Of a DNA stretch of 64,000 bases, positions 58,640 to 64,000 are shown in pieces. How positions within the stretch are numbered: position 1 is the first letter of the stretch; each line of letters opens with the position of its first letter. Where the stretch lies: contig WTXI01000061.1 of assembly GCA_022376515.1 (NCBI GenBank), positions 124,001 to 188,000 on the forward strand. The letters are read 5' to 3'. The notes under the pieces were generated by a model. It saw nothing but the letters and a program-made list of their open reading frames with translations. It was not told the DNA's origin and made no database searches. This DNA is from Lactifluus volemus (lineage: Eukaryota; Basidiomycota; Agaricomycetes; Russulales; Russulaceae). The position numbers and the translations under genes were made by a program.

Positions 58640-59361
58640 TCACTGTTGCCGATGCCACTGCCACTGCTACCATTGCCAGTCCTACCAACACTGCTGCTGC
58701 CGATGCCTGCCACTGCTGATGTCTGCCATTGCTGGTCCTACTGACACTGCCGCTGCCTATGTCTGCCGATGTCTACCACTGCCGATATCTGCTGCTGCCG
58801 ATGTCTGCCATTGCCGGTCCTACTGACACTGCCACTGCCGATGTCTGCTGCTGCTGATATCTGCCATTGCCAGTCCTACCGACACTGCCACTGCCGACTT
58901 CTGCTGCTGCCAGTTCTACTGACACTGCCGCTGCCGATGTTGCCGACATCTGCCGCTGCCGACGTCTGCCGCTGCCGCTGCCGACGTCTGCCGCTGCCGA
59001 CGTCTGCCGCTGCCGACGTCTGCCGCTGCCGACGTCTGCCGCTGCCGACGTCTGCCGCTGCCGACGTCTGCCGCTGCCGACGTCTGCCGCTGCCGACGTC
59101 TGCCGCTGCCGACGTCTGCCGCTGCCGACGTCTGCCGCTGCCGACGTCTGCCGCTGCCGACGTCTGCCGCTGCCGACGTCTGCCGCTGCCGACGTCTGCC
59201 GCTGCCGACGTCTGCCGCTGCCGACGTCTGCCGCTGCCGACGTTGCCGACGTCTGCCGCTGCTGACGTTGCCGACGTCTGCTGCTGCCGATGTTGCCGAC
59301 GTCTGCTGCTGCCGACATCTGCCACTGCTGACATCTGCCACTGCTGAGACATCTGCCGCTG
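58640..59361. repeat. 16-bp minisatellite
   Basis: The core (about 58930-59260) is about 20 nearly perfect units of ctgccgctgccgacgt. The left half (58640-58930) is a diverged, higher-order form with units of about 60 bp (ggtcctactgacactgcc). Since 48 bases hold three units and 16 codons, all frames on both strands are open for 100-200 codons. These are not credible genes. The second Ty3 LTR starts right at the last unit. Confidence 0.9.
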
Positions 59362-60025
59362 TGTAACACTTCCGTACGTAAGCAGACAACTTAGCGTAGA
59401 AAGTGTTGGGGGTATTGGTATAAGATAAGATGAGGAGAAGTGATAATGGAGATAAGATCGCTTGATTCGACTTTGAGACACCTTAAGAGCACAACACAAA
59501 CAGAACCTGCCAAATCTGCGGTTGATTGTGTATACTACGTAAAGGGTAAAAGTCGCCCCCCATCAAGGAGGGCTTTGGGGTATAAATACATAGTCTCACT
59601 ACCTAGGTCTACCAATCAATCTGTCCGATCTATTCCGATCTCCCAATCATCCTTGTGATAAAATCTTTCGATCGCGTGATTTCACGCGCTTCCACGTTTC
59701 CAGGGTTCAACAGAACTTATTTGATGCAAGGTGTTCCGACGGACTCGGAGTGTATTGCCAAGTCGTAGTGTGCAGCGCCTGAGGTGGGGTATCGCTACTT
59801 CTGCGGTTTTGTTTATCTAGGCGAGCCGGGCCGCCTGTGTCATAGATCGATATTCATTGAAGACGATTACCTCTTTATCGGCTGATTGTCTAGCTGCAAC
59901 CTTTTGTTAATTAACTCGTTTTATGCGCCCTTGATCTGGTGGGTGATGTTTATTTGATCCGCACTCAGTGTGGAGTAGATTATCAAATATATTTAATGTA
60001 AGACGTCCACTTGGGCCGCCTTACA
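59362..60025 (-). repeat. 3' LTR of a second Ty3-type element
   Basis: It begins TGTAA and ends TTACA (inverted tips), 664 bp. Just inside the element, at 60026-60036, is ccctcccccac, a polypurine tract when read on the minus strand. This fits a minus-strand element whose 3' end is to the left. A TATTTATA box reads on the minus strand near 59578-59590. The 5' LTR is beyond the window. Confidence 0.72.
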
Positions 60026-60213
60026 CCCTCCCCCACAAGAACAAACTCGGGGGGGTGAACCTGTTGAAACCACAAGATTGTGAAATGATAATTGCGCCGA
60101 TGTGGATGCGTCGGCATGGACTGATTGTGCGTTCGGAACGCGACTTAGGGTATATAGGTAAGGAGGGGTACGGGAGCAAGCACGGGAATGACAAGATCGC
60201 TTTCCAGATGATC

Positions 60214-62142
60214 CTATCCGGGGCCCATCCTCATGTTCTTGTCGTCCCAGCCATGGATCTGAGTCGTGTCCACTATATATGTTGGGGCGAAGTCTTCCGG
60301 GGTCACATATGGTATGGTGGGCGGTGGAGATTCTGCCATAGGTAGATGGGAGGTCTGGGCAGTAGTGTCTATCTCATTTTCGCGCGATGCGAGTTGTGAG
60401 CATCGTGCCTCCCGGGATCGTTCGATGATTGGGTTGTAGTTGCCCGGAGCGTCTACATGGACTGATCTGAGGGCCAGTGCAGGCCTGTCTGTAATACGCT
60501 TGCGGGCCAGATTCCTGGCTTGTTTCAGAATCGGCGTGTGTGTGCCGTCGGGGTGAGTTGTCAGTGTCATTTCGATGTATGCAGTGGCCCAAGGGCGCCA
60601 CTGCTCCGCCTCATCGGGGGTGACTCCACTCTGTGCCAGGTATTTGGCTATGTCTTCAATATCTGGGTTGAGCGCATTTTTAAATTGTTTCTCATTGTAC
60701 GGGTCGGAGCGACGGGTCTTGTAGATAGACAATTGTTTTTCAGTTATCAATTGTTCATATCGTTGTGGCACCCCCAGCAGTGCTGCGGCTGAGCTCATGA
60801 AGTTGGTCCGGAGTGGACCATTGCGGATGGCGGTCCCCTTGATATTCAGGGGTAGGCAGGCCAGGAGTGCGCGGTTGCCATCGACGTGGGCAGTCTGGAA
60901 TCCCTTTCCAACTAAGGGGACACCTATGTATTGGAAGTGCATATCTGCGGTATGCTTTTCGCGTAGCCACCGCTTCCAAATCGTGGGGTGTGTGGCTGGT
61001 GTGGGTTCCGGACGATCAGAGGGGATAGTGTCTATCTGCAAAGCAGTCCAATGATCTAGAGCGCGGTTGTGTAGGGGACCGCGCAATTCAGGCGGGGTGA
61101 AGCGAACGCGCTCCATGTATTCTCGAGCAGGCTTCTTATCGCGTGCACTGAATAATGTGCTTATTTCTTGCTGGGAGCGTGGATCTTTGGTAGGTGAGAT
61201 TAGCACACCGTCCCTCCCCCCTAAGACCAAGTCTACGAAGGGGATTTTGCTGTTGTTTTTGCGTGCGGCGATCGCTTCGGGGGTCTGGAAGCGTCCACGC
61301 CGAACGAGTGTGGTTTGGAAGTTCTGCGTGCCATCCGGGGAAGTACATCCGGTTGCGTAAATGTAGCGTGGGTACACATTGAAGTCTAGCTCTCCGTCGT
61401 CAGTGAGGGGGACTAGGCCGTCAGGCGTGTGTAGTGAGTTGTCCGGGCGGCAGAGTATAATCGGGAGCAGTGCGGGAAAACCGCACTGGTTGGAAATCGG
61501 GGTGGCAAGCGGTGCGGTTGCTTGAGTTTCCGCGACGGCAAGTGTGTCGGAATCGAAGGGTTGCAACTGCGAGAGCAGCTGCGGGGGTGCGGGTGATGCT
61601 TCTTGCGCCTCGTCCATCGATGGTTCGATGTGTTCATGGACTGTTGTCCATCGCGAGGAGTCCCGTCTGGGCACTTTGCGAGGTCGGTCCTCCCTAGGGT
61701 TGGCCGTTTCCTCGGTCAGGTCACTGGACCGGGCATGCTTTTCATCAAGCGCGTGTAGTGCTTGTTCCTTCTGTGTGTTGGACTCCTCAAGCATGGTGTT
61801 CATTGTGTCCAGTTGCTCGTGTAATGCGACATTTTCCGCGAGAAGCGAGTCGCGTTCTTCGCGGAGTCCGCCAATGATTACCGCATCGCGCTCGCGCTCC
61901 GCATCGCTGAGAGATGGTGCATCTATCAGGATGTTCTCAAAGTAGTGAAGTGCCCATGAGGTGCACTGATCGCAAGTGCGTGGCTCATGGGTGATGATGC
62001 GGAGACGTGCGTTGTAGCACCAAGTTTGTGCAGTGGATATATCCGTCATAGGGTGTGCAGTGGTACTGCGATTCATTGTATTATGTCCCGGTGTAGTCTG
62101 ATGAATAGTCCTACGTGGTATTTGGGGCCTTTTTACTTGCAA
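60214..62142 (-). CDS. Extra ORF in env position of Ty3-2, unknown function
   Basis: 642 residues, intact. The N-terminus has a CDQC pair and then a predicted coiled coil (about residues 80-130, ERDAVIIGGLREERDSLLAE). A Ser/Pro-rich linker with a basic patch (RPRKVPRRDSSRW) follows, then a folded-looking region with many Trp and Tyr (HWTALQIDTIPSD, WKRWLREKHTADMHFQYIGV). There is no signal peptide or membrane segment, so it is not a typical Env. The coiled coil and basic patch would suit a nucleic-acid-binding, self-associating protein, but that is a guess. Confidence 0.75.
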   Translation of the reverse strand: MQVKRPQIPRRTIHQTTPGHNTMNRSTTAHPMTDISTAQTWCYNARLRIITHEPRTCDQCTSWALHYFENILIDAPSLSDAERERDAVIIGGLREERDSLLAENVALHEQLDTMNTMLEESNTQKEQALHALDEKHARSSDLTEETANPREDRPRKVPRRDSSRWTTVHEHIEPSMDEAQEASPAPPQLLSQLQPFDSDTLAVAETQATAPLATPISNQCGFPALLPIILCRPDNSLHTPDGLVPLTDDGELDFNVYPRYIYATGCTSPDGTQNFQTTLVRRGRFQTPEAIAARKNNSKIPFVDLVLGGRDGVLISPTKDPRSQQEISTLFSARDKKPAREYMERVRFTPPELRGPLHNRALDHWTALQIDTIPSDRPEPTPATHPTIWKRWLREKHTADMHFQYIGVPLVGKGFQTAHVDGNRALLACLPLNIKGTAIRNGPLRTNFMSSAAALLGVPQRYEQLITEKQLSIYKTRRSDPYNEKQFKNALNPDIEDIAKYLAQSGVTPDEAEQWRPWATAYIEMTLTTHPDGTHTPILKQARNLARKRITDRPALALRSVHVDAPGNYNPIIERSREARCSQLASRENEIDTTAQTSHLPMAESPPPTIPYVTPEDFAPTYIVDTTQIHGWDDKNMRMGPG

Positions 62143-62315
62143 GTGTGAGGTTGCGAGTATAGTTTTATCTTACGAGTTCCACCCTTGTCTCAGGGTGGGA
62201 TAGGTGCCTTAATTATCGTTGCGATAGCCGAAGCGGTCGCTTCCTAAGTAGTGATTGATCGAGGTGCTCAGGCTCTTTTAGCCGAGTCTTGATTTAAGCG
62301 ATCAATCATATGCAA
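62143..62315 (-). promoter_or_regulatory. Gap between pol and the extra ORF, with hairpin
   Basis: A 9-bp inverted repeat, gattgatcg (62253-62261) and cgatcaatc (62299-62307), flanks a loop that holds a second weak pairing (ggctc/gccgag). It lies just after the pol stop on the minus strand. It may influence expression of the downstream ORF; no direct evidence. Confidence 0.3.
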
Positions 62316-64000
62316 TCAGTGTGTCGATCCACGGCGCGGTAGTGCTAGTGGATCATCGGTGCCCATCAATTCAAGATAGTCGTCAAGGGCCTGGAGGTCT
62401 TTGCATGTTTTATGTGATTCCCAGGTGGTATCACCAAGGTTCCAACGAACCTGGAATGATAATTTGTTTTTGGCCCACCTATGGGCGACGATTTCGTCTA
62501 CCAGCCACTCCTGATCATCGGGGGCACCAAAGTCATAGTAAGGATGAGCCTCCCGGTGTGGGAACAGTGCATCATCATTGGCTAGGTGTGCGCGCAGTTT
62601 ACTCCGATGAAATCGGTCGTGGAGTTTGCGTGCTTTGAGTTGAGCGGGCAAGTCTATTGAGTAAGTTGACACTTCCGGGCGTGCATCAAGTATTTTGAAT
62701 GGGCCGATGTATTTTGGTAGAAGCTTCTTTGCACGTCCTTTCGGGAGTGACAGGTCTGACGTGGATACGTAAACTAGATCGCCGGCTTCGAATGTGTCAT
62801 CGTGTGCACGTCGAATGTTGGCGTGGTGTGTTTGGCGCACTCTGCTTTCAATGATAGCGTCGTGTGCTTCGCTTAGATTTTGTAATGCTTTGTTCACAAA
62901 GTGTTTTACTCCGGGGACTGAGCTAGGTTCCGGTCGCGCACCAGGGTTAACGCTGGGAATATAGCCGCAGTTCAACTCAAATGGTGCGAATCCCGATGAG
63001 CTGCTAATAGCGGAATTAATCGCGAATTCCACCATTGGTGTTTTCTCGGACCAATCTCGTTGGTCTGGTCTCACTAGTGCTCGAAGGATCTGAGCGATAG
63101 ATCGGATCGCGTGTTCTGATGCGCCGTCTGATTGCGGGTGGAAAGATGTTGACATGAGCAGCTTAGTCCCAAGGATTTTATGGGTTTCGTGCCAGAAACG
63201 AGACGTGAATTTAGAGTCTCGATCGGACACTATAGACTGTGGTAGACCATGTAATCTCACGATCTCTCGGACATAAATCCATGCGAGCTCACTCGCTTTG
63301 ATTGTCGTGCGGATCGGTGCAAGGTGCACCATTGAGGTGAGGCGGCAAATCACCACCCAGAGGTAGTTGAAGCCGCCTGATTCGGGAAACGGGCCCACAA
63401 AGTCCATTGCTATCGATTCCCAAGGTCTGATCGGGATCGGGAGGCTGTGCAACAGGCCGGGCATTTTTTGATTGCTTGACTTAGTTGTTTGACATACTGG
63501 GCATGTCCGACAATAGTGTTCGACATCCTGCCCAATACGGGGCCACCAATAGTAGCAGCGAATGTATTCCGATGTTTTTTGAGGCCCCAGGTGTCCCAAC
63601 ATTTGATGAGATTGCGTCAGGATTATCTCGGTTAGCCGTCGCTTATCGTGCACAATTGCCGGGATGCATAGTATGCGATCCCTGGTAAGATTGTGTGTGT
63701 ATATTAGTGTATCGATAATCTCGAAGTTCTTATGATGCTCAATATTCTTGAGTACTTTTGAGAATAATGAGTCTTGTTTGTAACCGTTCCGCACATTCTC
63801 CAGAAAGGTTCGGTCGCCTTCGACCCGAGGGCGTAGGTCTGAGTATTGACCGAGCGAGTCAATCGCTTGAGGATCATCCTGGGATTCGGAGAGTTGATCC
63901 TCCGTCCGAGCGCGGGTGTCCAGCTCTTTGTGTGCAGCTAGTTCTGTTGCTTCACTCTGGCGTGGCTCAACAGCCTCCATGACTTTGCGCTTGGGTGCGA
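62316..64000 (-). CDS. Ty3-2 pol, integrase and chromodomain end (partial)
   Basis: The frame is open through 64000 (APKRKV before the first ATG at 63980), so only the C-terminal ~560 residues of pol are here. Zinc finger HQMLGHLG...YCRTCPVC; core MDFVGPFP, SDRDSKFTSRFW and GASEHAIRS supply the catalytic D, D and E. A chromodomain ends the protein (EWLVDEIVAHRW, SFQVRWNLGDTTWE). No stops or frameshifts; this copy could be active if the rest is whole. Confidence 0.9.
   Translation of the reverse strand, partial: APKRKVMEAVEPRQSEATELAAHKELDTRARTEDQLSESQDDPQAIDSLGQYSDLRPRVEGDRTFLENVRNGYKQDSLFSKVLKNIEHHKNFEIIDTLIYTHNLTRDRILCIPAIVHDKRRLTEIILTQSHQMLGHLGPQKTSEYIRCYYWWPRIGQDVEHYCRTCPVCQTTKSSNQKMPGLLHSLPIPIRPWESIAMDFVGPFPESGGFNYLWVVICRLTSMVHLAPIRTTIKASELAWIYVREIVRLHGLPQSIVSDRDSKFTSRFWHETHKILGTKLLMSTSFHPQSDGASEHAIRSIAQILRALVRPDQRDWSEKTPMVEFAINSAISSSSGFAPFELNCGYIPSVNPGARPEPSSVPGVKHFVNKALQNLSEAHDAIIESRVRQTHHANIRRAHDDTFEAGDLVYVSTSDLSLPKGRAKKLLPKYIGPFKILDARPEVSTYSIDLPAQLKARKLHDRFHRSKLRAHLANDDALFPHREAHPYYDFGAPDDQEWLVDEIVAHRWAKNKLSFQVRWNLGDTTWESHKTCKDLQALDDYLELMGTDDPLALPRRGSTH

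Larger units (their letters stand above)
59362..64000 (-). mobile_element. Second Ty3-type LTR retrotransposon (Ty3-2), 3' part
   Basis: From right to left: the pol end with integrase and chromodomain, a 173-bp gap, a long extra ORF, a polypurine tract and the 3' LTR. Both ORFs are open, unlike Ty3-1. Integrase sequence and LTR are unrelated to Ty3-1, so this is another family. Gag, protease and reverse transcriptase lie beyond position 64000. Confidence 0.85.

Noticed and set aside
58930..59260. Could the short regular repeats be a CRISPR array?
   Set aside because: The units are head-to-tail without unique spacers, and the DNA is eukaryotic.
58769..59499. Several ORFs of 130-207 codons on both strands in the 16-bp minisatellite
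   Set aside because: The 16-bp unit has no stop in any frame, so long ORFs arise automatically.
59362..60025. The LTR could be read as plus-strand because of a tataaata motif at about 59580
   Set aside because: Both Ty3-2 ORFs and the polypurine tract point to the minus strand; the motif also reads TATTTATA on that strand.

Overview
This window looks like nuclear DNA from a filamentous basidiomycete, most likely an agaricomycete. The signs are short introns (46-68 bp) with GTRAG/TAG borders, a tandem family of F-box/leucine-rich-repeat genes, Ty3-type retrotransposons with chromodomains, a hAT element, and a captured fragment resembling a fungal RGS regulator (Thn1/FlbA/Sst2 type). There are no bacterial signals, no rRNA and no convincing functional tRNA.

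From position 1 to about 57,950 the window is one tandem array. The repeat unit is about 3 kb: an F-box gene on the minus strand, then on the plus strand a decayed relic that I read as a NAT9-like GNAT acetyltransferase, then a conserved spacer. I count 14 F-box loci. Ten are intact, all in the minus orientation. Nine of them share a short first exon of 70-88 bp and an intron of 46-61 bp, and every spliced length is a multiple of three. Locus 1 is intact except for one transposon insertion. Loci 5, 10 and 11 are decayed by frameshifts. Two further C-terminal scraps (124-265 and 33955-34098) mark old recombination points. The acetyltransferase partner seems to be dead in every unit, so the array looks like an amplified divergent gene pair that kept only the F-box half.

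The array is broken by transposons. Elements A (929-3020), B (30036-33161) and C (38272-41047) share terminal inverted repeats starting CATCAG and carry no recognisable transposase. A and C each sit between a 2-bp target duplication, and removing either restores the host reading frame exactly. B carries a broken DEP-DEP part of an RGS gene. Between loci 11 and 12 there is a nest: a hAT element (35847-47845, 8-bp duplication TTGGATGG) whose BED-finger gene is interrupted by a Ty3 chromovirus (36480-47114, LTRs, 5-bp duplication ATGTG), whose gag is in turn interrupted by element C.

After the array comes unique sequence, then a 16-bp minisatellite (58640-59361). Last is the 3' part of a second Ty3-type element on the minus strand (59362 to the window end): an LTR, an extra ORF in the env position, and the integrase/chromodomain end of pol running off the right edge.
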